Counted from the first letter of the stretch, positions 1 to 9,072 are shown. The stretch is DNA of 64,000 nt from Bacteroidales bacterium (GCA_017630155.1 JAGBVU010000001.1:62001-126000); one strand, 5' to 3'. Made by a program: numbers and translations. The notes: generated from the letters alone by a model not told the origin.

Positions 1-8
1 TAACCGAA

Positions 9-638
9 CTATCCAAATTTTTTGACAAATATTATTCTTTTCTCAGCAAAATACTCTTCGCTGAAAAAATCGCTTATATTCATGCTGTTAAATAGCTTTT
101 GGCTCAATTTTAGGCTTTTTGCACACTCTGATATCTCCATATTTGTGTCTCCACCTTTAAGAAATATCATCTCGTTGTTGTATTTCCCTTTTACCCAAGG
201 GATGAAATTCTTGAGTTCTGTAACTGCCCTTGATACGATATAGTCATATTTTTCAGGAAGAGCCTCTACTCTGGAACATACAGCTGTGACATTTTCAAGA
301 CCCAATGCTGAGGCCACCTCTGAGGCTACTTTGATCTTCTTTCCGATAGAGTCGCATAGGGTAAAATGCACATTGGGGAACATTATTGCCAAGGGAATTC
401 CTGGGAACCCCCCTCCTGTCCCTACATCGAGCACTTTGGAGCCATCTAGGAATGGAAATTTGGCTATGGCCAATGAGTGCAGTGCGTGGTGCATATAGAA
501 ATTTTCCATATCCTTTCGGGATATCACATTGATTTTGCTGTTCCACTCCTCATAGAGTGAGAAGAGTTTGTCAAATTTCTCTTTCTGCTCCTGAGTAACC
601 TCAGGGAAGTACTTGTATATTATTGTGCTTTCAATCAT
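9..638 (-). CDS. rsmG: 16S rRNA (guanine-527-N7)-methyltransferase RsmG
   Basis: Rossmann-fold SAM methyltransferase of about 209 residues, the normal RsmG (GidB) length. It methylates N7 of a guanine in the 530 loop of 16S rRNA. The family signature is visible: a helical N-terminus (YEEWNSKINVISRKD, about residues 29-43) followed by motif I VLDVGTGGGFPGIPLAI (about 68-84). The acidic residue after strand 2 (LCDSIGKK) and the downstream SRAV segment also fit. It lies 12 bases downstream of polA on the same strand, so it is probably the last gene of a queD-polA-rsmG transcript. The stop codon is inside the window. Confidence 0.96.
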   Translation of the reverse strand: MIESTIIYKYFPEVTQEQKEKFDKLFSLYEEWNSKINVISRKDMENFYMHHALHSLAIAKFPFLDGSKVLDVGTGGGFPGIPLAIMFPNVHFTLCDSIGKKIKVASEVASALGLENVTAVCSRVEALPEKYDYIVSRAVTELKNFIPWVKGKYNNEMIFLKGGDTNMEISECAKSLKLSQKLFNSMNISDFFSEEYFAEKRIIFVKKFG

Positions 639-650
639 AATTCCATTTTG

Positions 651-3293
651 TTAATGTGCCTCAAGCCAGTTTTTTCCATAATTGCACTCTGCTGTGAGGG
701 GGATACCTATATTCATAACACTCTCCATCTCCTCTTTGACAAGTTTCATTACCTGATCAAGTTCTGAGTGTATAGTGTCTATTACAAGTTCGTCGTGCAC
801 CTGCAGTATCATCCTGCTCTGCAGCCCCTCCTCTTTGAGTCTCCTCTCTACATTTATCATAGCCAGCTTTATTATATCTGCAGCACTCCCTTGGATGGGA
901 GCATTGATGGCATTGCGCTCAGAGAGGTTTCTGACATTGACATTGCGTGAGTTGATGTCAGGGAGGTATCTTTTTCTTTTGCAAAGAGTCTCTACGTATC
1001 CTTTGTCACGGGCGAGTTGTTTGGCATTCTCCATATACTCCTTTACTTGTGGATAGTGCTTGAAGTACTCCTCGATTATCTCTTTCGATTCAGTGCGCGA
1101 TATGTGCAGTCTCTGGGCCAGACCAAATGATGATATTCCGTATATGATGCCGAAATTGACCATCTTGGCTTTTCTTCTCTGCTCGCCGGTAACCTCACTT
1201 TCCTGCACTTTGAATACTTTGGCAGCTGTGGCCGTGTGGACATCCTTACCCCCTTTGAATGCCTCTATAAGATCCTTGTCGCCACTCATGGCAGCCATAA
1301 GTCTGAGTTCTATCTGAGAGTAGTCGGCAGAGACTATGTAGCCGTCCTTAGTGGATGGGATGAAGGCCTTGCGAATCTCCCTGCCGAGTTCAGTGCGGAT
1401 AGGGATGTTCTGGAGGTTAGGCTTGACGGAACTGAGCCTTCCTGTGGCGGTGAGTGCTTGGTTGAAGGTGGTGTGTATCTTGCCTGTGTGCCTGTCAATA
1501 AGGGAGGGAAGAGGCTCTATATATGTGGAGATAAGTTTTTTAAGTCCTCTGAAGTCAAGGATGTCCTTGATTATGGGACTTTTATCTTCTAAGGCTAAAA
1601 GGGTCTCTTCGTCAGTGGGGTAGGAGTCTTTTCCCCCTTTCCTTACCTTTGGATTCAGGGCAAGCTTTTCGTAGAGGAGAATCCCTATCTGCTTGGGGGA
1701 GGAGATGTTGAGGGTGGGGTTTTCTGCACACTCCCTTATCCTCTCCTGTATGACATTCATCTTGCCGAGAAGCTCCTCCTTGAAATCAAGGAGCATAGAT
1801 GTGTCTATCTTGAAGCCCTCTCTTTCGACATTTGCAAGCACTTTGAGTAGAGGTTCTTCCATGTTGTCGTAGAGGTCTGACAGATTTTTGTCACTCTCCA
1901 TCTCCTCTTTTACCTTTATGTATAGGGGTACAAGGATCGATGCTTCACCCTTATCCTGGAGATTGTTTCCGGAGTGCACCTCTTCAACAGGTGCAGAGAA
2001 GAGGTCGAGCTCCATGGCGGGAGCCTCTTCCTCTGTGGATGCTATGTTGTTGAGATCTATTCCGAGATATGTTTTAGCCAATATTTCACTTTTATGGGTC
2101 CTTTCGGGATTTATCAGATAGTGCATAAGCTCAATATCCTTCAGAGGTCCTGATAATGTGATACCCTTGCTCCACAATATATGTATGTACTCCTTCAGGT
2201 GGTATCCCACTTTGACAATGGAGTTGTCTTCAAGCAGCCCCTTTGCGGTGCTCCAGTCTGTGGTAGAGTAGACATCTCCCCCAGGTGATAGGTGGATTGT
2301 CTCCCCTGAGATCTTTATACCCACTTCACCCGATTTTTGGCAAGCTTCAACCAATTCGTCTATGGTCAGAGAGCCCAATGTAATTTCCTCTTTGGGAACC
2401 TCCGGTGCGCAGCTCCCATCCCCAAAGGTAGCAGGGAGAAGTTTCAGAAGAGAGGGGAATTCATATTGCTCAAACAATTTATGGCAATTTGTTCCGTTTT
2501 TGACCTCCAGTTTGAGGGTCTCCTCTGAAAATTCTATTGGGACGTCTGTTTTGATGGTCACCAAAAACTTGCTTAGAGGGAGCTGTTCCCTGGCCTCTTC
2601 AAAGGCTGCTGCCTGTTTGGCAGGGAGTTCAGATGTGTGCTCCAGAATATTTTCTACTGTGCCATATTTGGCTATGAGTTTCTTGGCACTGACCTCACCG
2701 ACACCCCTTACTCCTGGGACATTGTCGGATGCATCGCCCCACAAAGCAAGGATATCAATGACTTGGGATGGTCTCTCTATCTGGAACTTTTCGCATATCT
2801 CAGCAGGACCAAGCAATTCATTCTCGGCACCGCTCTTTCCTGGTTTGTACTGGTATATATTTTCAGAAATCAACTGCCCCAAATCCTTGTCAGGGGTCAC
2901 CATATATACGGTAAAACCGTTTTTTTCTCCAAGTGTGGCAATGGTTCCAATCACATCATCCGCTTCGTATCCTGGGATCATAAGGACGGGTATGCCGAGA
3001 GAGGAGACAAGCTCCTTGAGGGGCTCTAGGGCCTCCTTTACAAGTTCTGGGGTTGCACTCCTGTTGGATTTGTACTCCTGGTAGGTCTCATGTCTGAAGG
3101 TCTTTCCCGGGGGGTCAAAAGCTACGCCGATGTGGGTAGGGTTCTCCTTCCGGATAAGTTCCATCAGATATTTCATAAAGCCGTACAGGATAGAAGTATC
3201 CTCCCCTTTGCTGTTGATCATAGGGCGGCGCAGGAATGCGTAATACATCCTGAATATAAGGGAGTGTCCGTCTATAAGAAACAGTTTTTTCAT
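651..3293 (-). CDS. polA: DNA polymerase I
   Basis: Family A polymerase of 880 residues for repair and Okazaki-fragment processing. The N-terminal 5'-3' exonuclease domain (about 1-290) starts MKKLFLIDGHSLIFRMYYAF and contains the helix-hairpin-helix region NVPGVRGVGEVSAKKL. The C-terminal polymerase has motif A DYSQIELRLMAAMSGD, motif B RRKAKMVNFGIIYG and motif C QVHDELVID. The middle domain, where proofreading 3'-5' exonuclease would sit, lacks the D-x-E motif (the aligned stretch reads GIKISG). Proofreading is therefore probably absent, as in Taq-type enzymes; this is inference from motif inspection. It sits between queD (9 bases upstream) and rsmG. Confidence 0.97.
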   Translation of the reverse strand: MKKLFLIDGHSLIFRMYYAFLRRPMINSKGEDTSILYGFMKYLMELIRKENPTHIGVAFDPPGKTFRHETYQEYKSNRSATPELVKEALEPLKELVSSLGIPVLMIPGYEADDVIGTIATLGEKNGFTVYMVTPDKDLGQLISENIYQYKPGKSGAENELLGPAEICEKFQIERPSQVIDILALWGDASDNVPGVRGVGEVSAKKLIAKYGTVENILEHTSELPAKQAAAFEEAREQLPLSKFLVTIKTDVPIEFSEETLKLEVKNGTNCHKLFEQYEFPSLLKLLPATFGDGSCAPEVPKEEITLGSLTIDELVEACQKSGEVGIKISGETIHLSPGGDVYSTTDWSTAKGLLEDNSIVKVGYHLKEYIHILWSKGITLSGPLKDIELMHYLINPERTHKSEILAKTYLGIDLNNIASTEEEAPAMELDLFSAPVEEVHSGNNLQDKGEASILVPLYIKVKEEMESDKNLSDLYDNMEEPLLKVLANVEREGFKIDTSMLLDFKEELLGKMNVIQERIRECAENPTLNISSPKQIGILLYEKLALNPKVRKGGKDSYPTDEETLLALEDKSPIIKDILDFRGLKKLISTYIEPLPSLIDRHTGKIHTTFNQALTATGRLSSVKPNLQNIPIRTELGREIRKAFIPSTKDGYIVSADYSQIELRLMAAMSGDKDLIEAFKGGKDVHTATAAKVFKVQESEVTGEQRRKAKMVNFGIIYGISSFGLAQRLHISRTESKEIIEEYFKHYPQVKEYMENAKQLARDKGYVETLCKRKRYLPDINSRNVNVRNLSERNAINAPIQGSAADIIKLAMINVERRLKEEGLQSRMILQVHDELVIDTIHSELDQVMKLVKEEMESVMNIGIPLTAECNYGKNWLEAH

Positions 3294-3302
3294 GTGGGGA
3301 TG

Positions 3303-3770
3303 TTATTTGTTGTCTTCTGCATACCACTCAACATATGATGTGGAGGTTTCGTGGAGTTTGAGCGAGAAGAGTTCTGTGTGTGCAAATTTGGGGTGTGACG
3401 AAATCTCTGCCGATATTAATGACGCAAAATGTGTGATCAAATTCTCAGTGGTGGGGCGGAATGGAGTGATTATCACATTTGTATATGCCAGTGACAGTTC
3501 ACTTGAAAGAGGTGTCCCCTCCATAAGGACCAGTGCGTGGTCAAACTTATCCACAATGATTTTATTGACCATATCCTTAAGGTCCCTAAAATCTGCCAAC
3601 ATTCCCCCTTTCGGAGAGTCGGAAGATACCAGTGGAGACCCTTTGATGGTGACAAAAAATCTGTATGAGTGGCCATGAAGCTGGCTGCATTTGCCGTCAT
3701 ATCCGTATAGGGAGTGGGCGCACTCAAATGAAAATTCTTTTGTAATTCTTACTTTCGTCATAACTTTCAA
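3303..3770 (-). CDS. queD: 6-carboxytetrahydropterin synthase (QueD/PTPS family)
   Basis: A 155-residue member of the 6-pyruvoyl-tetrahydropterin synthase family. QueD converts dihydroneopterin triphosphate to 6-carboxy-tetrahydropterin in queuosine/preQ0 synthesis. Zinc-ligand histidines are visible in FECAHSL near the N-terminus and in LHGHSYRF (about 33-40), and the catalytic Cys in GKCSQLHGH. A FDHALVL segment follows near residue 97. A second Met three codons in (MTKVRITKEF) is an equally good start. It is transcribed divergently from the aminotransferase gene and leads the polA-rsmG block. Confidence 0.9.
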   Translation of the reverse strand: MKVMTKVRITKEFSFECAHSLYGYDGKCSQLHGHSYRFFVTIKGSPLVSSDSPKGGMLADFRDLKDMVNKIIVDKFDHALVLMEGTPLSSELSLAYTNVIITPFRPTTENLITHFASLISAEISSHPKFAHTELFSLKLHETSTSYVEWYAEDNK

Positions 3771-3851
3771 AGTTAGTAATATTTTATGACTTTCGTTATA
3801 AATGAAAGAATTTAAGTTCTCTTCAGAGTTTTGCTAAATTTTTTAATAAAA

Positions 3852-3883
3852 TTTGGTGATATTATTACACTTCGTTATTTTTG
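3852..3883 (+). promoter_or_regulatory. Bacteroidetes-type promoter for the aminotransferase gene
   Basis: A TTTG -33 box (3852-3855) and a TATTTTTG -7 box (3876-3883, matching TAnnTTTG) are separated by 20 bases. The gene starts 19 bases after the -7 box. This is the standard primary-sigma promoter of Bacteroidetes. Confidence 0.8.
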
Positions 3884-3902
3884 TGAATAAAAACATAATA
3901 CT

Positions 3903-5096
3903 ATGTCAATAGATATCAACAATTATCTCTCTGATAATGCGAAAAATATGAGAAGGTCAGCTATCCGTGACCTTTTGAGTGTGGCTAACAAACCTGAGAT
4001 TATCTCTTTTGGTGGTGGTTTTCCAAATCAGGATACTTTTCCTGTAGAGGATTTGAAACAGATTATGAATGATCTTCTTACAGAGGAGCCACATAAAGTC
4101 CTACAGTACGGATCGACTGAGGGGAGTGTGCTTCTGCGTCAGCAACTGGCCAAGAAATATCAGGCAGACGGTCTTGATGTGACAGAGAAAAATATCGTCA
4201 TCACTACAGCTTCGCAGCAGGCTATTGACTTGGTGTCACGTATCCTTATAAATCCCGGTGATACTATCCTCTGCGGTCTCCCTTCATATCTTGGTGCCTT
4301 GCAGGCATTCTATTCGTATCAGGCAAACCCTGTAGGTATCCCTAAGGATGAGCACGCTGAAGTGGTGGTAAAAACTCTTTGTGCTTTGGGTAGGAAACCT
4401 AAATTTATCTACGCTATCCCTGATTACCAGAACCCTACTGGTGTTACTATGACTATGGAGCAGAGATTGGAGATAGTGGAGGTGGCCAAGAAATATGACT
4501 TGATTATACTTGAGGACAGCCCATATAAAGAGATAAGGTTTGATGGAGAATCTTTGCCTACCATCTACTCTATGTGTCCTGAGAGGGTTATCTTGTTGGG
4601 TACACTTTCCAAGACATTTGCTCCAGGTTTGCGTCTTGGTTGGGTATTGGCTTCAGAGCAGGTTATTGAGAAAATTATTGTGGCAAAACAGTCTGCAGAC
4701 TTGTGTACACCTATCCTGAATCAGGAGCTTGCCGGCAGATATATCGCCTCTGGAAAGTTTGATGAGAACCTTAAGAAGACCATCGCCTTGTATCGTGGCA
4801 AGAGGGACCTTATGCTTGAGTGCCTTGAAAAATATATGCCGGAGGGTGTTACCTGGACAAAACCTGATGGAGGTCTGTTTATGCTAGTGACTCTCCCTAA
4901 AAATATGGATGCCCGCGACTTGTTCAATCTGGCTATCAAAGAGAATGTAGCATTTATTATCGGCGAAGTATTCTTCTGTGATGGTGGCGGTCAGAATACA
5001 CTACGTCTGAACTTCTCTTATGTCTCAGATGAGAAGATGGTAGAGGGTGTCAAAAGATTGGCACGTGCCACTAGGAAGCTGATGGGCCTGGAATAA
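3903..5096 (+). CDS. PLP-dependent fold-type I aminotransferase (2-aminoadipate/MocR-like class)
   Basis: A 397-residue class I/II aminotransferase without an N-terminal GntR domain, similar in layout to LysN/2-aminoadipate aminotransferases. Visible motifs are ISFGGGFPNQDTFPVE near the N-terminus, YQNPTGVTM (PLP-ring and substrate region), LEDSPYKEIRF (the PLP-pyridine Asp) and the Schiff-base lysine in GTLSKTFAPGLRLGW. The C-terminal Arg that binds the substrate carboxylate is in LRLNFSY. The amino-donor specificity cannot be read from sequence alone. It is monocistronic, with its own promoter and a strong terminator. Confidence 0.85.
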   Translation: MSIDINNYLSDNAKNMRRSAIRDLLSVANKPEIISFGGGFPNQDTFPVEDLKQIMNDLLTEEPHKVLQYGSTEGSVLLRQQLAKKYQADGLDVTEKNIVITTASQQAIDLVSRILINPGDTILCGLPSYLGALQAFYSYQANPVGIPKDEHAEVVVKTLCALGRKPKFIYAIPDYQNPTGVTMTMEQRLEIVEVAKKYDLIILEDSPYKEIRFDGESLPTIYSMCPERVILLGTLSKTFAPGLRLGWVLASEQVIEKIIVAKQSADLCTPILNQELAGRYIASGKFDENLKKTIALYRGKRDLMLECLEKYMPEGVTWTKPDGGLFMLVTLPKNMDARDLFNLAIKENVAFIIGEVFFCDGGGQNTLRLNFSYVSDEKMVEGVKRLARATRKLMGLE

Positions 5097-5120
5097 AATA
5101 ATGAGAACTTGATAATGTTT

Positions 5121-5155
5121 AGCCTCCGGATGTTATGTTCGGAGGCTATTTTTTT
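5121..5155. terminator. Convergent rho-independent terminator
   Basis: An 8-bp perfect stem AGCCTCCG/CGGAGGCT is followed by a T run on the + strand. It ends the aminotransferase transcript. The right arm overlaps the stop codon of the convergent LOG gene. Confidence 0.85.
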
Positions 5156-5709
5156 ATCGCAGTTAAAAGGTCTTCAACTGTGGTGGGGAAGTGGATAAAG
5201 GATTGATCGTACCCCTTGAGGAATTCAGTCTCCTTCATTTTTTCTATCATAGCGATTATGGGGTCATAGAATCCATCCAGATTGAGAATGTATACGGGTT
5301 TGTCGTGGAATCCAAGCTGGTGGTTAACAATGTATTCAAACAGTTCGTCAAGTGTGCCGTAGCTTCCTGGCAGGGCTATGCAGCAGTCGCTCATCTTCTC
5401 CATCACTTTCTTCCTTTCAGACATATCCTCCACCTCTATCAGACGGCTAAGTCCATAGTGGCACACCTCGACCTTTTTCTCCTGGTAGCTTTTCTTCCCT
5501 TTGAATCCTTTGGGAAATACCCCGATGACCTCTCCGCTTTCAGATAGTACACCATCAGCCAGAGATTTCATAGTCCCGACACAGGCCCCTCCATACACAA
5601 CACTTATCCCCATCCTGGCAAGCTCTGCACCTATAGAGAAAGCGGTGTCAGAAAAAATTTGGGATCTGCCTGTGGCAGACCCCAAATATATAGCAGCGGT
5701 TTTAATCAT
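5146..5709 (-). CDS. LOG family protein (Rossmann-fold nucleotide-binding, TIGR00730)
   Basis: A 187-residue LOG-type protein. The family includes cytokinin-riboside 5'-monophosphate phosphoribohydrolases and the bacterial YvdD/PpnN-like nucleotide hydrolases, which split nucleoside monophosphates into base and ribose 5-phosphate. Visible are the N-terminal YLGSATGR strand, VVYGGACVGTMKSLADGV (about 36-55) and the catalytic-type motif PGSYGTLDELFE. The family consensus is PGGxGTxxE, so the second Gly is Ser here. The gene lies 10 bases upstream of the nagA-like pair on the opposite side of a terminator. Its substrate is unknown. Confidence 0.85.
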   Translation of the reverse strand: MIKTAAIYLGSATGRSQIFSDTAFSIGAELARMGISVVYGGACVGTMKSLADGVLSESGEVIGVFPKGFKGKKSYQEKKVEVCHYGLSRLIEVEDMSERKKVMEKMSDCCIALPGSYGTLDELFEYIVNHQLGFHDKPVYILNLDGFYDPIIAMIEKMKETEFLKGYDQSFIHFPTTVEDLLTAIKK

Positions 5710-5719
5710 AAGTGTGAGA

Positions 5720-6859
5720 TTATTTCACTTGTTTGCCTTTTGACCAGATGCCGCATATTTCGTAGTGATGGTTGAGGATAAGCACATTGGCCTCTTTTCC
5801 TTTTTCAAGAGAACCTACCTGGTCGTAGATTCCCATGATTTTTGCAGGGGTCTCAGATGCCATGCGTACAGCGTCGCGAAGTGTTGTTCCCACTTTCAGT
5901 ACCATGTTCTGGACAAGTGTATCCATAGTGGCGATACTACCGGCAAGATGATTTACACCTTTGACTTTGCATACACCATTTTCGATATAAACGTTGTCGT
6001 CAGGGTTTACTTCTCCCTCGTAATCTGCATATGCAAGTGCAGCTGTAACGAGTGCAAGTTTCTCAACGCCTTTTATCTTGTAAACAAGACGGAGGATGGT
6101 AGCTGGAAGGTGTTTGCCATCAGCAATGACCTCTGTGGTCATATCGTCGATAAGGTAAACACTCTCTACAGTTCCTTCGTATTTGTACTCTCTTTTTTTG
6201 TGGAATCCCGGCATGGCGTTGTAGAGCTGGGCTGTGTGGGTAAAGCCCGCTTCAAATCCCTCAAGAACCTCTTTGTATTCAGCAATAGTGTGTGAAATTA
6301 CAGGGAGGATACCTTTCTCCTTGATAGCTTTGGCCAGAACACTTGAACCAGGAAGCTCAGGTGCAGCATCCCAACGTTTGATGCATTTGGTCTTTTCAAG
6401 GATAATATTGTATTCTTTGGGATCAGGGTTCTTTACTTTGTATTGCTCTTTAGTCATATCTTCGCTCAGATATGGACTTACCACATGAAGACCCTTGATG
6501 GTGGTGTCATCTTTCTCCATCATTTTGGAGCACAGTTCGTCAAGTTCGATAATTCTATCCCTAGTGGTAGGGGAGAGGGTTGGGAAAATGGTGGTGGCAC
6601 CGTGCTGGAGGTGTGATTTGGTTATAATGTCAAATGCCTCTTCTGTACCTTCGTTGAATGTATGCCCTTTTGCACCATATACGTTCATAGCTACATATCC
6701 TGGCACGATGTACATGCCGCGTGCGTCAACAACTTCGGCACCCTGGATTGGGAGACTTCCTGCTATATCCAGAATTTTGCCATCCTCGATGAGCAATGAG
6801 TGATCCAATACCCATCCGTTTGGGGTTAGGATCTTACCGTTATTTATCTGAGTCAACAT
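5720..6859 (-). CDS. Catalytically degenerate NagA paralogue (amidohydrolase pseudoenzyme)
   Basis: A 379-residue paralogue of the neighbouring NagA, similar along its whole length; both begin MLTQI-NG-I-TP-GW and share AMPGFHKK and VESVYLIDDMT segments. The catalytic positions differ. The H-x-H after the first strand is N-V-Y. The metal-ligand Glu of HLEGP is replaced (HVVSP). The second His of the THATHFYNAMP region is Gln (THTAQLYNAMP). The catalytic Asp of ITDAL is Ala (VTAAL). One ligand His (VISHT) remains. The frame is intact with no stops, so selection appears to keep it as a non-catalytic or altered protein. It lies 2 bases downstream of nagA, surely co-transcribed. Confidence 0.85.
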   Translation of the reverse strand: MLTQINNGKILTPNGWVLDHSLLIEDGKILDIAGSLPIQGAEVVDARGMYIVPGYVAMNVYGAKGHTFNEGTEEAFDIITKSHLQHGATTIFPTLSPTTRDRIIELDELCSKMMEKDDTTIKGLHVVSPYLSEDMTKEQYKVKNPDPKEYNIILEKTKCIKRWDAAPELPGSSVLAKAIKEKGILPVISHTIAEYKEVLEGFEAGFTHTAQLYNAMPGFHKKREYKYEGTVESVYLIDDMTTEVIADGKHLPATILRLVYKIKGVEKLALVTAALAYADYEGEVNPDDNVYIENGVCKVKGVNHLAGSIATMDTLVQNMVLKVGTTLRDAVRMASETPAKIMGIYDQVGSLEKGKEANVLILNHHYEICGIWSKGKQVK

Positions 6860-6861
6860 AA

Positions 6862-8019
6862 TTAAATACTTTTTACAATTCTACCCATAGCCATCACACC
6901 GCGTACCTCATAGTCTTTGTCGATAAGGAGGATGTCGGCATCTTTTCCTTTTTCAAGAGAACCCTTCCTATCATATACATTCATAATCTTGGATGGGGTC
7001 TCAGATATCATTCTTATGACGTCAAACAGAGGAACATCCACCTCTGGAGAGGTCATAGTCTTGATGAGTCTGTCCATAGTGGCAATACTTCCGGCAAGGG
7101 CTGAGTGGTCGGCAAGTTTACATACACCATCCTCGATAATTACGCGAGGGTCAAATGCTGTCTTGCTGTCGCTTGCTGCTACTGCCAAAGCGTCGGTAAT
7201 GAGTGCTGTCTTCTCTACGCCTTTTAGTTTGTAAATGAGTTTGAGGATAGTGGTAGGTACGTGGATACCATCAGCAATAGCCTCTACTGTCATATCATCG
7301 ATAAGGTATATGCTCTCTACAGTACCTTCATATTTGAACTCTTTCTTTTTGTGGAAACCTGGCATGGCGTTGTAGAAGTGTGTGGCGTGGGTGTAACCTG
7401 CTTCCCATGCTGCCTCTACATCGTCGTACTCTGCACTGGTGTGTGCTATGGATGCCAAAATACCCTTTTTAGCCAGATATTTACCAAATGCAATAGCTCC
7501 TGGAAGTTCGGGCGCAGCATCCCATCTCTTGATGGTGTTGGTCTCTTCAAGTATGGTTATGTAATCATTTGGATCTGGGAGGATAATGTTCTCAGGCAAT
7601 TGGCCTCCTGCCATTTTTAGGTTGAAATACGGACCCTCAAGGTGAATACCAAGAACAGGGCTGTATTTGTCTTTCATCATCTTTTCAGCAGTGGCTGCTG
7701 CTGCTCTGATCATAGGAAGGGTAGATGATGACAGGGTAGGGAAAATACTGGTGGTACCATATTGCATATGGGCATCAATCGCCACTTGGAATGCATCTTC
7801 TGTGCACTCCATAAAGTCGCGACCTCCACCACCGTGGCAGTGAATCTCCACGCCACCAGGGGTGATGTACATCCCCTTTGCATCTATAATTTTAGCACCA
7901 ATAATTGGGAGATCACAGCTCGATACTTCGAGAATCTTGTGATCATCTATAATAACTGAACCTCCCTTAAGCCATCCGGAAGGTGTATGGATAATACCGT
8001 TTACAATTTGTGTTAACAT
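6862..8019 (-). CDS. nagA: N-acetylglucosamine-6-phosphate deacetylase
   Basis: An amidohydrolase that deacetylates GlcNAc-6-phosphate to glucosamine-6-phosphate in amino-sugar catabolism and peptidoglycan recycling. All hallmark residues are present: EIHCHGGGG (H-x-H), GIHLEGPYF (metal Glu), SIAHTSAEY (His ligand), THATHFYNAMP (His ligand) and ALITDALA (catalytic Asp). I start it at the Met of MLTQIVNG, giving 385 residues. An upstream in-frame Met at 8046 overlaps the -7 box and so cannot be the start. AnmK at 25.2 kb belongs to the same recycling theme. Confidence 0.93.
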   Translation of the reverse strand: MLTQIVNGIIHTPSGWLKGGSVIIDDHKILEVSSCDLPIIGAKIIDAKGMYITPGGVEIHCHGGGGRDFMECTEDAFQVAIDAHMQYGTTSIFPTLSSSTLPMIRAAAATAEKMMKDKYSPVLGIHLEGPYFNLKMAGGQLPENIILPDPNDYITILEETNTIKRWDAAPELPGAIAFGKYLAKKGILASIAHTSAEYDDVEAAWEAGYTHATHFYNAMPGFHKKKEFKYEGTVESIYLIDDMTVEAIADGIHVPTTILKLIYKLKGVEKTALITDALAVAASDSKTAFDPRVIIEDGVCKLADHSALAGSIATMDRLIKTMTSPEVDVPLFDVIRMISETPSKIMNVYDRKGSLEKGKDADILLIDKDYEVRGVMAMGRIVKSI

Positions 8020-8043
8020 ATCAATGTTGTTTTTTGCATCATA

Positions 8044-8051
8044 CAAATATA
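8044..8051 (-). promoter_or_regulatory. -7 box of the nagA operon promoter
   Basis: TATATTTG on the minus strand matches TAnnTTTG and lies 25 bases before the chosen nagA start. No clear TTTG -33 box is visible upstream. Confidence 0.6.
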
Positions 8052-8052
8052 A

Positions 8053-8994
8053 TTATTTTTTTGGAAAAATCCACTGGTGGATTACCCAATATGATAGCAG
8101 AGCCCCCTTTTGAAGTTTGTCCCAACAAATTTTGTCAGGTGTGTCACCAGGTTTGTGGTAATCCTCGTGCATCTCTACCTCCATCCAGGCTACAAAAGGT
8201 ATATTTCTTTTTGAGAATGGTGCGTAGTCTGAACCACCTTTTCCGTCACCCCATCTCTGGTCATAGAATACCTCAAATGGGGTAGGCACATTCTTCAGAG
8301 CAGCTTCGCAATGCTTGCGTAGCCTTGGATAGTTGTCATTCCAGGCAAATGTTATGCCAGGGTTTTCTGGAGTTTTGGTCCTGCCGACCATGTCAAAGTT
8401 CATGTAGTAGATAATTTCTCCCCCTTCCCAGGTGGATACGAAATGCTTTGAGCCGAGAAGTCCTTTCTCCTCTCCGTCCCAGGCACACAGTAGAATATTG
8501 CAGTCTGGTGTCAAGCCTGAAGCTTTGATCATTCTGGCGAGGTTGAGAAGGACTGCAATACCCGAAGCATTGTCATCAGCGCCGGGGTGGATGCCAAGCC
8601 CCTCTTTGTTGCCGAGGTGGTCAAAATGGGCCCCTATGACTACATATTTGTCACTCTCTTTCCCATCAAGTCTTGCTATTACGTTAGTTATCTCACCAGG
8701 GTATTTTCTTCCTGGTTTTGGCTCCCCAATAGAGGCGGTGAGCCCCTCTGCTGTCACTTTCTGGAGTGTAACCTCCCATCCGGACTTTTTGAACTCTTTT
8801 GAGATGTATTTTATAACCCCCTTCATCTCTTTGGTTCCGGATTCCCTCCCCTGGAATTTTTCGTCAGTGAGATAGTGGATGATCTCTTTTGAATATTTGT
8901 CGCTATAAGCCTGTGCCCCAAGGTCCTGCCCAAACAGCTTTGTGCAGAGGAGAATGAGGGTGATGATGGTAAGAATAGTTCTTGGTCTTTTCAT
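8053..8994 (-). CDS. Exported M28-family zinc aminopeptidase
   Basis: A secreted metallopeptidase of about 313 residues. The signal peptide (KRPRTILTIITLILLCTKLF) ends before Gln, fitting the Bacteroidetes habit of signal peptidase I cleavage before Gln. The M28 metal-binding residues are visible: GAHFDHLG (His and Asp), HPGADDNASG (bridging Asp), WDGEEKGLLGS (catalytic Glu pair), MNFDMVGR (Asp) and a late EMHEDYHKPGDTPD (His). It probably trims peptides in the periplasm; the plant/eukaryote-like name glutaminyl cyclase is an alternative label for near relatives. An upstream Met at 9015 is inside the promoter, so I chose 8994. Confidence 0.85.
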   Translation of the reverse strand: MKRPRTILTIITLILLCTKLFGQDLGAQAYSDKYSKEIIHYLTDEKFQGRESGTKEMKGVIKYISKEFKKSGWEVTLQKVTAEGLTASIGEPKPGRKYPGEITNVIARLDGKESDKYVVIGAHFDHLGNKEGLGIHPGADDNASGIAVLLNLARMIKASGLTPDCNILLCAWDGEEKGLLGSKHFVSTWEGGEIIYYMNFDMVGRTKTPENPGITFAWNDNYPRLRKHCEAALKNVPTPFEVFYDQRWGDGKGGSDYAPFSKRNIPFVAWMEVEMHEDYHKPGDTPDKICWDKLQKGALLSYWVIHQWIFPKK

Positions 8995-9012
8995 TTTTTT
9001 GTTTTCTTTTCG

Positions 9013-9020
9013 CAAAGGTA
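9013..9020 (-). promoter_or_regulatory. -7 box for the M28 peptidase gene
   Basis: TACCTTTG on the minus strand matches TAnnTTTG. It decides the downstream start codon of the peptidase because the upstream Met codon overlaps it. Confidence 0.55.
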
Positions 9021-9045
9021 ACTATTATTCCTGTAATAAATTCCC

Positions 9046-9053
9046 TATATTTG
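9046..9053 (+). promoter_or_regulatory. -7 box for the five-gene exported operon
   Basis: TATATTTG matches TAnnTTTG and lies 19 bases before the first start codon of the operon. It faces away from the M28 promoter. Confidence 0.6.
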
Positions 9054-9072
9054 TAGAGTAGAGAATTGTACT

